Shown piece by piece: positions 18,299-27,397 of a stretch of 64,000 bases of DNA; positions within the stretch are counted from its first letter, which is position 1, and each line of letters begins with the position of its first letter. The translations under genes were made by a program, and so were the position numbers. Origin of the DNA: Phycisphaeraceae bacterium (GTDB lineage: Bacteria > Planctomycetota > Phycisphaerae > Phycisphaerales > UBA1924); NCBI GenBank assembly GCA_020639155.1, contig JACKHF010000002.1:310001-374000 (forward strand), written 5' to 3'. Below the pieces are notes generated by a model, which saw nothing but the letters and a program-made list of their open reading frames with translations, did no database searches and was not told where the DNA came from.

Positions 18299-18469
18299 TC
18301 ACCCGTCAACCGGTGAAAATCGGCACTGCAACGGCAACCTGCGTCGATTCACATGTCACCTATACGTCCAATACGCCAGCCGGAGGCCCTTTCTGCGCCA
18401 CCCGATCACGCGATATCATACCTCTGACGCTTGTCAGACCCTCTCAGGTCCGTCCACAGGAGAAAACCG

Positions 18470-19036
18470 ATGACGACCACCTCGAACGCATTCGACACCG
18501 CTCGTGAGGTCCACGAGGCCCTCATGGGGTATCGTAAGGAGTTCAACGAGAAACTGGCAGCGGTCCCCGAAGAGCCAGTCAACGACTACACCTTCATGCA
18601 ATCCGACGGCACAGAGATCTCGCTGGCTGACATGTTCGGCGATAAAGCAGAACTGCTGGTCATCCATAACATGGGCATCGGATGCAACTACTGCGCGCTC
18701 TGGGCGGACGCGTTCATCGGACTCTCACGCCACATTGAGCAGCGATGTGGGTTCTACCTCTCCAGCCCCGACACACCCGAGATCCTGACGAAGCGGATCG
18801 CCGATCGTGGCTGGCCGTTCAAGTGTGTGTCTGTCAAAGAGAACACGTTCGCACGCGACATGGGCTTCCAGGGAGCGACCGGCTACTACCCCGGCATCAG
18901 CGCGTTCCACAAGAAGCCGGACGGCTCCATCGTCCGCACAGGCGCACGACAGTTCTGCCCGGGCGATGACTTTTGCGGCATCTGGTCCGCGTTCGACATC
19001 ATCAAAAGCGGCGCCAACGGCTGGGAACCGAAGTAA
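18470..19036 (+). CDS. DUF899 family thioredoxin-fold protein
   Basis: A 188-residue protein with AGGAG about 8 bases before ATG 18470. It matches DUF899, a family with a thioredoxin-like fold: VIHNMGIGCNYCALWADAF carries a CxxC pair, and the later PGISAFHKKPDGSIVRTG and FCPGDDFCGIWSAFDII segments are typical of the C-terminal half. Enzymatic function is unknown. It converges with proS, 6 bases apart at the 3' ends, so the two share no operon. Confidence 0.82.
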   Translation: MTTTSNAFDTAREVHEALMGYRKEFNEKLAAVPEEPVNDYTFMQSDGTEISLADMFGDKAELLVIHNMGIGCNYCALWADAFIGLSRHIEQRCGFYLSSPDTPEILTKRIADRGWPFKCVSVKENTFARDMGFQGATGYYPGISAFHKKPDGSIVRTGARQFCPGDDFCGIWSAFDIIKSGANGWEPK

Positions 19037-19042
19037 ACACAC

Positions 19043-20860
19043 TCAGTTCTCAAACATCGCCAGCACGTGCGACACAACATCCGCGTGCGGAACGACATCG
19101 CCCTTGCCCTCGTCCGATCGAAGCTTGAACTCGACACCACCAGCTTCGAGCGCCTTGTCGCCAATGGTGATGCGCGCAGGAATCCCGATCAGGTCGGCAT
19201 CCTTGAACTTCACGCCCGGGCGTTCGATACGATCATCAATCAACACATCCACACCTGCATCAGCCAGTGATGATGCAAGTTCGGTCGCGATGCGCACGTG
19301 CTCGTCGTTGTCCGGCTTCATCAGCACAATCAGCACGTGGTACGGCGCGACAGCAACCGGCCAGATGATGCCCGCGTCGTCGTGGCTCATCTCCACGCAC
19401 GCTGCCATTGTGCGCGTCACGCCGATCCCGTAGCATCCCATGATGACGGTCTGGCGCTTCTGTTCGCGATCGAGCACAGAGAAATCCATCGCGCTGGAGT
19501 ACTTCGCGCCGAGCTTGAAGATGTGACCAACCTCGATTCCTCGCTGCTCGACCAGTGCGACACCCTTGGCGCGTGGCGAGGGATCGCCAGCCTCAGCGTT
19601 GCGGATATCCGCCACTTTCACGCGCGATGAGTCATTGAGCACATCGCCCATCTCACGCTGCCAGTTGAAATGCTTGACGTGATGGTCCATCTCGTCTGAA
19701 CCTGTTGCCCAGTCGATCAAACCCTGCGCAGCATCAGGATCGATCACGAGCGTCGCGTTCTTCCCGTTGATTGCGCGCGGGCTGACATACCCGATCGCAA
19801 ATCCCTCGGCCTTTGCTTTCTTTTCATCCGCCATCGCGATGGGATGCCCGACAACATCGCGCACCTTGCCCTCGTTCACCTCGTGATCGCCCCGCACAAC
19901 CGCCAGCACATACCCGTCGCCATCCTTCGTTTCAAAGACAATCGTCTTGAGCATGGTCTTCGCTGTTGCGCCAAGATGCTCGGCAACACCCTCGATCCCC
20001 GGCATGTTCGGTGTGTGGACTTTTTCAAGACCAGCGCTCGTGCCTCTGTCAAACGACCACGCACGCTCGCCGATCTCGCACTTTTCGACGTTCGCTGCGT
20101 ATCCGGTCTCAGGGCAGCGGAGCACTTTGTCTTCGCCCGTATCAGCGTTGACCATGAACTCGTGCGAAGCGGACCCGCCGATGGGTCCGGCCTCCGCCTC
20201 GACGGGCGTGAAGTCCAAGCCGCAACGACGGAAGATGTTCGAGTACGCTTGGTACATGTCGTCGTAGGTCTCGTTCAGTCCGCCCTTCCCCTCGACGGTG
20301 AGGTGGAACGAGTAGGCGTCCTTCATAATGAACTCGCGACCGCGCAGCAACCCGGCACGAGGCCTGGGCTCGTCGCGGAACTTCGTCTGGATCTGGTACA
20401 GCGTCACCGGGAGTTGCTTGTAGCTCGTCACCGAGCCCTTCATCATCTCCGTGATGACCTCCTCGTGCGTTGGCCCGAGGGCGCATTCGCGGTTGTGCCG
20501 ATCCGTCAACCGGAACAGATCGTTCCCATAAGCCTCAGCACGCCCCGTCGCTTCATAGATCTCCATCGGATGGAGCGCGGGCAGGAGCAGTTCGCTCGAC
20601 CCGATAGCGTTGAGTTCCTCACGGACGATCCGCATGATCTTCTCAAGCACCCGCCACGACATCGGCATGAGGTCGTACATGCCCGCGGCGAGTTTGCGTA
20701 TGAACCCGGCCCGGCTCAGCAGGACGTGGCTGGGCACTTCCGCGTCCGATGGCGCCTCGCGCGTTGTCGGGATGATCGTCCGGGACCAGTACTGGATATC
20801 CCCCCGGCGGGTCGTCATAGCTGTGCGTGCGTGCTCTGCTGTTGTGCTTGTCTGGTTCAT
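19043..20860 (-). CDS. proS: Proline--tRNA ligase (bacterial long type)
   Basis: A 605-residue class II aminoacyl-tRNA synthetase that charges tRNA-Pro. It has motif 2 (TKFRDEPRPRAG then LLRGREFIMKDAYSF), a long insertion domain in the middle (about 240-400) as in bacterial ProRS, the ATP-binding motif 3 (GCYGIGVTR) and the C-terminal anticodon-binding domain (PYHVLIVLMKPDNDEH...). Length is normal. ATG 20860 gives the family's usual N-terminus; ATG 20818 is an alternative. Its start lies about 46 bases from tyrS on the other strand, so the two synthetases share a short divergent promoter region. Confidence 0.95.
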   Translation of the reverse strand: MNQTSTTAEHARTAMTTRRGDIQYWSRTIIPTTREAPSDAEVPSHVLLSRAGFIRKLAAGMYDLMPMSWRVLEKIMRIVREELNAIGSSELLLPALHPMEIYEATGRAEAYGNDLFRLTDRHNRECALGPTHEEVITEMMKGSVTSYKQLPVTLYQIQTKFRDEPRPRAGLLRGREFIMKDAYSFHLTVEGKGGLNETYDDMYQAYSNIFRRCGLDFTPVEAEAGPIGGSASHEFMVNADTGEDKVLRCPETGYAANVEKCEIGERAWSFDRGTSAGLEKVHTPNMPGIEGVAEHLGATAKTMLKTIVFETKDGDGYVLAVVRGDHEVNEGKVRDVVGHPIAMADEKKAKAEGFAIGYVSPRAINGKNATLVIDPDAAQGLIDWATGSDEMDHHVKHFNWQREMGDVLNDSSRVKVADIRNAEAGDPSPRAKGVALVEQRGIEVGHIFKLGAKYSSAMDFSVLDREQKRQTVIMGCYGIGVTRTMAACVEMSHDDAGIIWPVAVAPYHVLIVLMKPDNDEHVRIATELASSLADAGVDVLIDDRIERPGVKFKDADLIGIPARITIGDKALEAGGVEFKLRSDEGKGDVVPHADVVSHVLAMFEN

Positions 20861-20906
20861 AAGGCTGCAAGTGTAGTGCGAAAAGGGCCGAAAGCACCTA
20901 TTGTCC

Positions 20907-22508
20907 ATGCCCATGACCGAGACAAGTACACAATCTCAAACTGCTGTTGCGTGCCCGTACCTCGATGAGCTCCGGTGGCGCGGTCTCATCAACCAGTGCA
21001 CGAACGAGACCGAACTCGCAAAGCACCTCAATGAAGGCTCCCGGTCGATCTACGTCGGGTTCGATCCAACCGCAGACTCGCTGACCATCGGCAACCTCGT
21101 CGCGATCATGATGCTCAAGCGCGCCCAGTTGCACGGGCATCGCCCCGTCATTGTCATGGGCGGCGGCACCGGGCTTGTCGGCGATCCATCAGGCAAGAGC
21201 GCCGAGCGCCAACTCCTCACACGCAAGACAATTGATGACTACGTCGCGTCCCAGCGGCGGATCTTCGAAGCCATCATGGACTTCGACGTGCCCAAGGAAC
21301 GCAGGCCGGTGATCGTGAACAACGCTGACTGGCTGTGCGAGATGGGATTCCTCGACATGCTGCGCGACGTGGGCAAGCACTTCTCTGTCAACATGATGAT
21401 CCAGAAGGACTCGGTCCGCGATCGTCTCAACAATCGCGATCAGGGCATCTCGTTCACCGAGTTCTCGTACATGATCCTGCAGGCGTACGACTTCCTGCAT
21501 CTGTACAAAGACATGGGTGTGACCGTGCAGATGGGCGGATCGGACCAGTGGGGGAATATCGTCGCGGGCACTGATCTGATTCGGCGTATTCGTACACTTG
21601 TGTGGTCTGATGCATACGAAGACGGAGTTAGACTCCAACAAGCTATATCACCACATGAACTTCTCGCTAGCGTACCACTAGATTTAGCAGATTCAATACG
21701 CAACGGGATAGCTGCAGTAGGGCCAGATATTGATTCCGTACTTGATTACGACAAGCTTACCCAATCATTTATGTCACTTGTGAGTTTCTGGGAACGCGAA
21801 GGAGATCCTGTTCCACCATTTGTCAAGCATCATTTTCAGAACCACATTCAGCAGCTACGTTGGGCACGTCAGGGAAATACCTTCGGTCTCACCACGCCGC
21901 TCGTCACAAAGGCTGACGGCGGAAAGTTCGGCAAGACAGAGTCCGGCGCGGTCTGGCTCACCCCTGAGCGTACCAGCCCGTACGCGTTCCACCAGTTCTG
22001 GCTCAACACATCCGACGACGATGCGCAGAACTTCCTTCGCATCTTCACACTGCTCACCCAGCAGGAGATCGCGGATGTTGTGGCTGCCCATACCGCTGAG
22101 CCGCACAAGCGCGGCGCACAGAAAGTTCTCGCGGATCACATGACAGACCTGCTGTATGGTGCTGAAGCTCGCGAGGGCGCAGTCCGCACAGCGCAGGCGC
22201 TGTTCTCGGGTGATATCAAATCACTGTCACCGTCCGAACTGGATGCAGCACTCGCTGAAGCGCCGAGTTCTGCGATGTCGCGCGATGTGCTCACGGGCGA
22301 TGGCACTTCAATGATCGACGTGCTCGTGCAGACAGAACTCGCAACGTCGAAGCGTCAGGCTCGTGAGTTTCTCCAGAACGGGTCCGTGTCTGTCAACGGT
22401 GACAAGATCGGGATTGATGATGCGCTGACAGCTGGCCACGTGCTCCACGGCACGGTCACCGCGATCCGTCGCGGCAAGAAGAACTGGCACGTCATTCGGT
22501 GGGAATAG
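20907..22508 (+). CDS. tyrS: Tyrosine--tRNA ligase carrying a large AT-rich insertion
   Basis: A 533-residue class I synthetase (usual length about 420). Core motifs are present: GFDPTADSL, GDPSGKSAERQ, the MGGSDQWGN signature, the KFGKTESGAVWL loop (KMSKS equivalent) and a C-terminal S4 RNA-binding domain (LVQTELATSKRQAREFLQNG). Two things are odd. First, the HIGH motif reads TIGN (60-63), with threonine at the position of the first histidine. Second, residues 230-323 are inserted between the SDQWGN signature and the KFGKT loop; see the separate entry. The frame is intact across the insertion, so the protein is probably made. The frame can begin at a TTG (20901) or ATGs at 20907 and 20913. 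If this enzyme is essential, the insertion must be tolerated. Confidence 0.93.
   Translation: MPMTETSTQSQTAVACPYLDELRWRGLINQCTNETELAKHLNEGSRSIYVGFDPTADSLTIGNLVAIMMLKRAQLHGHRPVIVMGGGTGLVGDPSGKSAERQLLTRKTIDDYVASQRRIFEAIMDFDVPKERRPVIVNNADWLCEMGFLDMLRDVGKHFSVNMMIQKDSVRDRLNNRDQGISFTEFSYMILQAYDFLHLYKDMGVTVQMGGSDQWGNIVAGTDLIRRIRTLVWSDAYEDGVRLQQAISPHELLASVPLDLADSIRNGIAAVGPDIDSVLDYDKLTQSFMSLVSFWEREGDPVPPFVKHHFQNHIQQLRWARQGNTFGLTTPLVTKADGGKFGKTESGAVWLTPERTSPYAFHQFWLNTSDDDAQNFLRIFTLLTQQEIADVVAAHTAEPHKRGAQKVLADHMTDLLYGAEAREGAVRTAQALFSGDIKSLSPSELDAALAEAPSSAMSRDVLTGDGTSMIDVLVQTELATSKRQAREFLQNGSVSVNGDKIGIDDALTAGHVLHGTVTAIRRGKKNWHVIRWE
21594..21875 (+). other. AT-rich in-frame insertion inside tyrS
   Basis: About 282 bases (94 codons) separate two segments that are contiguous in other TyrRS proteins (LIRRI... 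and ...FGLT). By hand count, 21601-21840 has 106 G+C of 240 bases (44%), against 33 of 60 at 21481-21540 and 37 of 60 at 21901-21960. The insert uses AGA, ATA, TTA, CTA and GTA codons that are scarce in the flanks. It contains a helical-looking segment (FVKHHFQNHIQQLRWAR). There is no intein start or HN-C end, and no clear terminal repeat. Its function is unknown; a recent acquisition is the likely explanation. Confidence 0.8.
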
Positions 22509-22701
22509 AGTTAAGATTGCGTCTCGAGTTAATCTGATGATCTGTTACAAGGATAATAAGGACATCTTCTTAATTCGCATGGACTATGTCGATCGATAAC
22601 GCCATCCCTAAGCGTATGGCCAACATACAGCATATCCTGATCTCGCATTATCCAACTTGAATTTGGCTATTTGTGCATTGCAAATCGGCACGGAAAAACA
22701 G

Positions 22702-23370
22702 ATGACAAACAAAAAAGAACTTCCAATATCCACAGGAACTAGCAATAATCAAAACAGCGTGCTCTTTTGTCCCGGCGCTCGCCAATCCGAAAGTGGTGAC
22801 TTTGTTATTCTAGGACAAGTGTTTTCATACCCCAATAGCTGGAAAGGATTGCTGGCACTGATAGCTATCTGCTTAACCATTGTGAGCAGTATATTTGTTG
22901 GGCTGGTTTATGCACGCGGTGAGAATATCGCTCTATTTGGAGCGTGGGTAGGAAGTGACACTCATAGCATAGATCGGTTTGTTATTAATGAAAAAGGAGA
23001 GCGTAAGCGATATGACACTTATCAAATAGGATTCTGGACACCATCGCCTGAAACTGCCAAAACATACAAATCGGATAATTCAACACCATTGCCATTGTGG
23101 CAATCTCAAGTAGATGATGCTAAAGTGGATGATTTTGGTGATAAATTACGAAGCATACCAATGGTAAATGGCTACAGACGTTCACCCGTGATAGGGCATG
23201 GGCAAACTAACTACAAAGCAGGGTATTGGTGGGTAGTAGCCCTAGACAAAAGAGTGCCAGTGGAACAAGTTATTTATCTTTATCGCAAGCATTGGTCGCT
23301 ACCAAGTAGCGAGCCACAAAATATCTATGTCGAAGTGCTGCCTCCAGGTGACTTTGGGTACAAAAAATGA
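22702..23370 (+). CDS. Orphan single-span membrane protein, AT-rich
   Basis: A 222-residue protein with no recognised domain. The hydrophilic N-terminus (about 55 residues) precedes one membrane segment (LLALIAICLTIVSSIFVGLVYA), after which about 150 residues, rich in Tyr, Trp and Ser, should lie outside the cytoplasm. ATG 22702 is preferred (GGAAAAACAG upstream); a TTG at 22657 extends it. Hand counts at 22801-22860 and 23041-23100 give 25 and 26 G+C of 60, well below the neighbours. The 190-base lead-in (22509-22701) is also AT-rich. Its proximity to the tyrS insertion suggests both belong to one acquired patch, but this is inference. It is followed by the convergent lipoprotein gene. Confidence 0.6.
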   Translation: MTNKKELPISTGTSNNQNSVLFCPGARQSESGDFVILGQVFSYPNSWKGLLALIAICLTIVSSIFVGLVYARGENIALFGAWVGSDTHSIDRFVINEKGERKRYDTYQIGFWTPSPETAKTYKSDNSTPLPLWQSQVDDAKVDDFGDKLRSIPMVNGYRRSPVIGHGQTNYKAGYWWVVALDKRVPVEQVIYLYRKHWSLPSSEPQNIYVEVLPPGDFGYKK

Positions 23371-23434
23371 GTTCGGCATGTGTACTAATTGCTAGATGCT
23401 GCCGCATTGTTGACTCTGCTCCAAAACACAACAT

Positions 23435-23740
23435 TTACTCTCTTTGTGCACGCGCCTTGGCTGCAACCTTGTCGCGCCCTTCCTCATCCATCACAAGAAA
23501 CTTGTGCTGTGAGTCTTCGCTGCAAAACCCGATGGTCTCGCCCTTGTAGCTGAGGTTGTACTTGTCGCGCACGGGCACACCAGTAAATGTGCATCTCTCG
23601 TTGATCGATTCGGCGCTCGCGGGCGCAACCTGGACAGCCGGGTCTTTCTCAACAAGCTCGGCGTTGTTGTAACTCGCGCATGCTGTCAGCCCGACGAGAC
23701 ATGCCGTTAGTCCTGCTGCGAAGATCCCCGTGCGTTTCAT
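23435..23740 (-). CDS. YHS-like lipoprotein, cysteine-poor paralogue
   Basis: A 101-residue lipoprotein (ATG 23740, AGGAG 7 bases upstream; lipobox LTAC). The mature part has a YHS-like segment: CTFTGVPVRD, YKGETIGFCSEDSQHKFLVMDEE. Compared with its neighbour at 23905 (CPLGGHPV..., GFCCTDCQTKFLAMDE), it has lost two of the cysteines expected in a metal-binding YHS domain (CSEDS instead of CCTDC). YHS domains bind heavy metals and occur in copper- and mercury-related proteins. The two genes lie in tandem on the minus strand, separated by a terminator, and look like a duplication in which this copy has diverged. Confidence 0.75.
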   Translation of the reverse strand: MKRTGIFAAGLTACLVGLTACASYNNAELVEKDPAVQVAPASAESINERCTFTGVPVRDKYNLSYKGETIGFCSEDSQHKFLVMDEEGRDKVAAKARAQRE

Positions 23741-23843
23741 GTGCTGCTCCTTCGTGTGTTCCCTGTAAACTCGATTGGAGCATTGGATGCGATCCATTCC
23801 ATCCGGTGACATCGCACCCTGGCATCACACCTGGACCAAAAAA

Positions 23844-23882
23844 ACACGGCAGTTCAGGGCTGGTTCAGCCGGAATGCCGTGT
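23844..23882 (-). terminator. Strong Rho-independent terminator after the 23905 lipoprotein gene
   Basis: An 8-bp stem, ACACGGCA (23844-23851) with TGCCGTGT (23875-23882), is followed on the minus strand by seven T's. It ends the 24213-23905 gene and lies before its paralogue at 23740. Confidence 0.8.
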
Positions 23883-23904
23883 GAGTTTCTGTAAGCGTCA
23901 AAGC

Positions 23905-24213
23905 TCAGTTTTTGCGGGCTTTGATCAATGCGGCATCGCGCTCTGACTCGTCCATCGCGAGGAACTTGGTCTGGCAGTCAGTGCAGCAGAACCCGATGGT
24001 GTCGCCCTTGTAGTTCAGGCTGTGGCCCTGGCTGACAGGGTGGCCACCCAATGGGCAGGTTTTATTGACAGACGTCTGACCAGCCTGTGCGAACTCAACG
24101 CCAGGGTCGCCCTCGACATGTGCGCCGCCGGTCTGGCAGCCCACCAGCGCAAGCATGCCAGTGATTGCGCACGATGCAAGAAGGCAGCGCCGATGATGTG
24201 TGTTTCGATTCAT
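23905..24213 (-). CDS. YHS-like metal-binding lipoprotein
   Basis: A 102-residue lipoprotein with a perfect GAGGAGGT ribosome-binding site before ATG 24213 and a lipobox LVGC (hydrophobic stretch AITGMLALVG). The YHS-like segment has the full cysteine set: TCPLGGHPVSQG, then YKGDTIGFCCTDCQTKF. The CxxxxxPV and GFCC..C arrangement suggests metal binding (YHS family). It has a paralogue immediately downstream. Upstream (24214-24412) no gene is seen. Confidence 0.8.
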   Translation of the reverse strand: MNRNTHHRRCLLASCAITGMLALVGCQTGGAHVEGDPGVEFAQAGQTSVNKTCPLGGHPVSQGHSLNYKGDTIGFCCTDCQTKFLAMDESERDAALIKARKN

Positions 24214-24412
24214 GTGTTGACCTCCTCAAGCATGATGTGTGACAAGTACAGAACGCGAACACAGATGATCTGTGACGCTGGGATGCGGAAGAACCCGCAT
24301 GATGCAACAATATTCCGAACGCACTATGAACCACGCACAGTTGACATCGAAGTCCGAGCACTTCGATCAGCATTAGCGCATTCTTGACGAACTGATATTA
24401 CTTGCTATCAAA

Positions 24413-27397
24413 CTACTTGCCGTCGAACCACGTCGGCGCAATCGACGAGTCCACGCTGATCGGCACACGCAGATCGAACCTCGCGTCCATCGCGTGCTCC
24501 ATCGCGTGGACAACAACATCCTGCACCTTCTCGGCAACCGGCTCGGGCGCTTCAAAGACCAGTTCGTCGTGGATCTGGATCAGCATGCGCACCCCATCAA
24601 TTTCGGGCGATTTTCCATCGCGCCAGTGTGCCGCGTTGGGGCTGAAAATGCGATGCAGATCAACCATCGCGAGCTTGATCAGATCAGCTGCTGATCCCTG
24701 CACCACCGAGTTGATCGCGACACGCTCAGCGAGTGATCGCTCGCTCGGATTTCTGGCATCGAGACCGCGGATCGCACGCCGGCGGCCTAGCATCGTCGTG
24801 ACATACCCGTACCGCTGCGCCTCGTCGATGCACTCCTGCATGAACGTCGTGATCCCAGCAAATCGATGCTTGTAATCGTCGATGATCGTCTGCGCTTCGG
24901 TGCGTGAGATATCGAGCTGACGCGCAAGCCCGAACGATGTGATCCCGTAGACGATCCCGAAGTTGACTGCTTTGGCGCGGGCACGCATCTCGCGCGTCAC
25001 ATTATCGATCGAGACGCTGTTCACTTGCGCAGCAACCGCTGCATGGATGTCCTCGCCGCGCTCGAACGCTTCGATGAGTCCCTTGTCGCGCGACAGATGC
25101 GCAAGCAGACGCAGCTCGATCTGCGAATAGTCCGCGCACACGAGCACGTGTCCCGGCATTGCTGCAAATGCCTTGCGTATCTCCCGTCCGATGTCAGAAC
25201 GAATCGGGATGTTCTGCAGGTTCGGATCGGAACTCGAGAGTCTGCCCGTCGCAGCTCCGGTCTGATGGAAGCTCGTGTGCACACGTCCGGTGCGAGGATT
25301 GATCGCGTCCTTGAGCGCAACGAGGTACGTCGAGACGAGTTTGGTGAGCTGGCGGTACTCAAGAATGAGCTTTGGGATCGGGCTGTCCGTCGCACGATCT
25401 GCGACGATCCGATCGAGCGTTTCAGCATCTGTCGATGGACCTGTTTTAAGCTTCTTGTACGGCTTGATCCCAAGCCCGGGGTCGGCATCGGTCGGCTTGT
25501 TGAACAGAATCGTGCCGAGCTGCTTGGGTGAGTCAGGCTCGAACGTGCGCCCGCACGAGGACATCGCCGCGTCCTGAATTTCTGTCTTGAGTTCATCGAT
25601 ACGCGTCTGCAGGCGCGCACGCTGACGTTCGAGCTCGTCAGCATCAATGTACACGCCGTTGTACTCAATCTCTGCCAGCACCTCGACCATTGGAATCTCT
25701 ACCGACGTCGCGAGTTCGGCAAGCCCGCCCGCGCGGAGTCTCGGACGCAGCGCTTCCGCGAGCCGGAACGTGATGTCGGCATCCTCGGCCGCGTACGCGC
25801 TGGCCCGATCGAGCGGGATCTGATCGAACGTCTTCTGCTTCTTGCCCTTGCCGATGAGTTCCGAGATCGACACAGGCGCGTAATCAAGATATGCCAGCGA
25901 GAGCGCGTCCATCGAGTACGAAGATCGTGTCGCATCATCGAGCCATGCCGCAGTCATCGTGTCGAGCGCTGCGAGCTCGCTGGAATCGCGTCTCGGCATC
26001 GCAACGCCTCGCAACTCCACGCCACTGTTGCGAAGCACGAGCAGATCGTACTTCAGATTGTGCCCGATCTTCGGCTTTGTTGCGTCTTCGAGCACAGATC
26101 GAACCGCATCAAGCACAGTTTTCGCGTCGAGATGCGTGTCCTGTTCCGCGGACTTCACAGGAACATACCACCCCTTGCCTTCTTCAATAGCGAATGAAAG
26201 CCCGCAGAGCTCGCAGTCCATCGGCTGGACGGAAGTCGTTTCGGTATCAACCGCAAAGACAGGTGCCTTCGCAAGCGCTGTCACAAGCTCATCGAGTTGT
26301 TTCTTCGTTTTCACACAGATGTAGTTTCCATCAGCAAGCGCCTGATCCGCTGCCGATTGCTGCGATGGTTCTCCTGCGATGTGATCGAACAGTCCACCGC
26401 CAAACGCGATATCGCTGGATGCTTGCTTCTGCGCGGGCTTTGCAGACGCAGCATCGGTATCGCCCGGCACTGTGATCCCAAACATCTCGCGCACTTCGTC
26501 CTGATACCGGTTGAATCCGAGCTCTTTCAGTATCGGTATCAGGTTTTCGAGTCTGATTGCACTCGTCTGCGCAGATTCGAGATCGAACGAGATCGGCGTG
26601 TTTCGATCAAGCTCGACCAGCTTGCGGGAGATGGAAAGCTGGCTTCCATCGCGTGCTGCGCGCAATCGCTCACCACGTTTGCCCTTGATGGAGTCTGCCG
26701 CATCAAGCAATGCCGAGAGCGAACCATGCTCTGCGATCAGCTGCGCAGCTGTCTTCGGTCCGATGCCCTCAACACCCGGCACGTTATCGACGTTATCACC
26801 CATGAGCGCGAGCATGTCGCCAACCTGATCCGGTTTCAGCCCTGTTTCCTCGAACAGCGCTTCTGCATCACTCACCTTGTCGTGATGAATGTCATAGAGA
26901 GCAAACGAACCCGAGGCATCCTCACCCTTCACCGGACGCAGCAACTGCTTCAGATCCTTGTCCTTTGTAATTGCGCGCACGCACAGCGCTTCATCCTTGA
27001 ACTGCTCAGCGAGCGTCGCGATGACATCGTCCGCTTCGTACCCTTCTGCACCGAGCGTGACAAGCCCGATCGCATCGAGCATCTTCAGGCAGCGCTCGAC
27101 TTGCGGCCTGAGATCTTCCGGCGGCGGCGGACGATTGGCCTTGTACTCCTCGAAGATCTGCGACCGGAACGTCCCGCGATCGCCCGATACATCAAGCGCA
27201 ACCGTGATGTAGTCGGGCTTTCCACCCACCGCTTGCATCTGCTTCTCGTTGCCGCGCAGGAGCTTGAGCAGCATCCCGACGAACCCGTAGGTCATGTTGG
27301 TCGGCTCACCCGTCACCGGGCTGGTCATTGGTGTTCGTATGGCGTGGTACGCGCGGAAGAACTGGGCGTAGCCGTCAATGATGTAGAGTGTTTTCAT
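24413..27397 (-). CDS. polA: DNA polymerase I
   Basis: A 994-residue repair and replication polymerase. The N-terminal 5'-3' exonuclease (IIDGYAQFFRAYHA at the start, then GYEADDVIATLAEQF and MGDNVDNVPGVEGIGPKTA), a 3'-5' exonuclease with intact FAVDTETTS, and the polymerase domain (SSDPNLQNIPIRS, DYSQIELRLLAH with a catalytic Asp, the O-helix region RAKAVNFGIVYG, and IQIHDELVFE) are all in order. The exonuclease DxE motif is retained, unlike in Thermus polymerases, so proofreading is expected. The start ATG overlaps the stop of the glmU-like gene by 4 bases, so translation is coupled. Length is slightly above E. coli's 928. Confidence 0.96.
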   Translation of the reverse strand: MKTLYIIDGYAQFFRAYHAIRTPMTSPVTGEPTNMTYGFVGMLLKLLRGNEKQMQAVGGKPDYITVALDVSGDRGTFRSQIFEEYKANRPPPPEDLRPQVERCLKMLDAIGLVTLGAEGYEADDVIATLAEQFKDEALCVRAITKDKDLKQLLRPVKGEDASGSFALYDIHHDKVSDAEALFEETGLKPDQVGDMLALMGDNVDNVPGVEGIGPKTAAQLIAEHGSLSALLDAADSIKGKRGERLRAARDGSQLSISRKLVELDRNTPISFDLESAQTSAIRLENLIPILKELGFNRYQDEVREMFGITVPGDTDAASAKPAQKQASSDIAFGGGLFDHIAGEPSQQSAADQALADGNYICVKTKKQLDELVTALAKAPVFAVDTETTSVQPMDCELCGLSFAIEEGKGWYVPVKSAEQDTHLDAKTVLDAVRSVLEDATKPKIGHNLKYDLLVLRNSGVELRGVAMPRRDSSELAALDTMTAAWLDDATRSSYSMDALSLAYLDYAPVSISELIGKGKKQKTFDQIPLDRASAYAAEDADITFRLAEALRPRLRAGGLAELATSVEIPMVEVLAEIEYNGVYIDADELERQRARLQTRIDELKTEIQDAAMSSCGRTFEPDSPKQLGTILFNKPTDADPGLGIKPYKKLKTGPSTDAETLDRIVADRATDSPIPKLILEYRQLTKLVSTYLVALKDAINPRTGRVHTSFHQTGAATGRLSSSDPNLQNIPIRSDIGREIRKAFAAMPGHVLVCADYSQIELRLLAHLSRDKGLIEAFERGEDIHAAVAAQVNSVSIDNVTREMRARAKAVNFGIVYGITSFGLARQLDISRTEAQTIIDDYKHRFAGITTFMQECIDEAQRYGYVTTMLGRRRAIRGLDARNPSERSLAERVAINSVVQGSAADLIKLAMVDLHRIFSPNAAHWRDGKSPEIDGVRMLIQIHDELVFEAPEPVAEKVQDVVVHAMEHAMDARFDLRVPISVDSSIAPTWFDGK

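Noticed and set aside
19844..20968. A 374-codon open frame on the plus strand opposite proS
   Set aside because: It is antisense to a well-conserved prolyl-tRNA synthetase; long antisense frames are common in this GC- and codon-biased sequence, and no domain was seen in it.
21594..21875. The tyrS insertion as an intein
   Set aside because: The start and end lack intein splice residues (Cys/Ser start, His-Asn end with following Cys/Ser/Thr), and no intein blocks are present.
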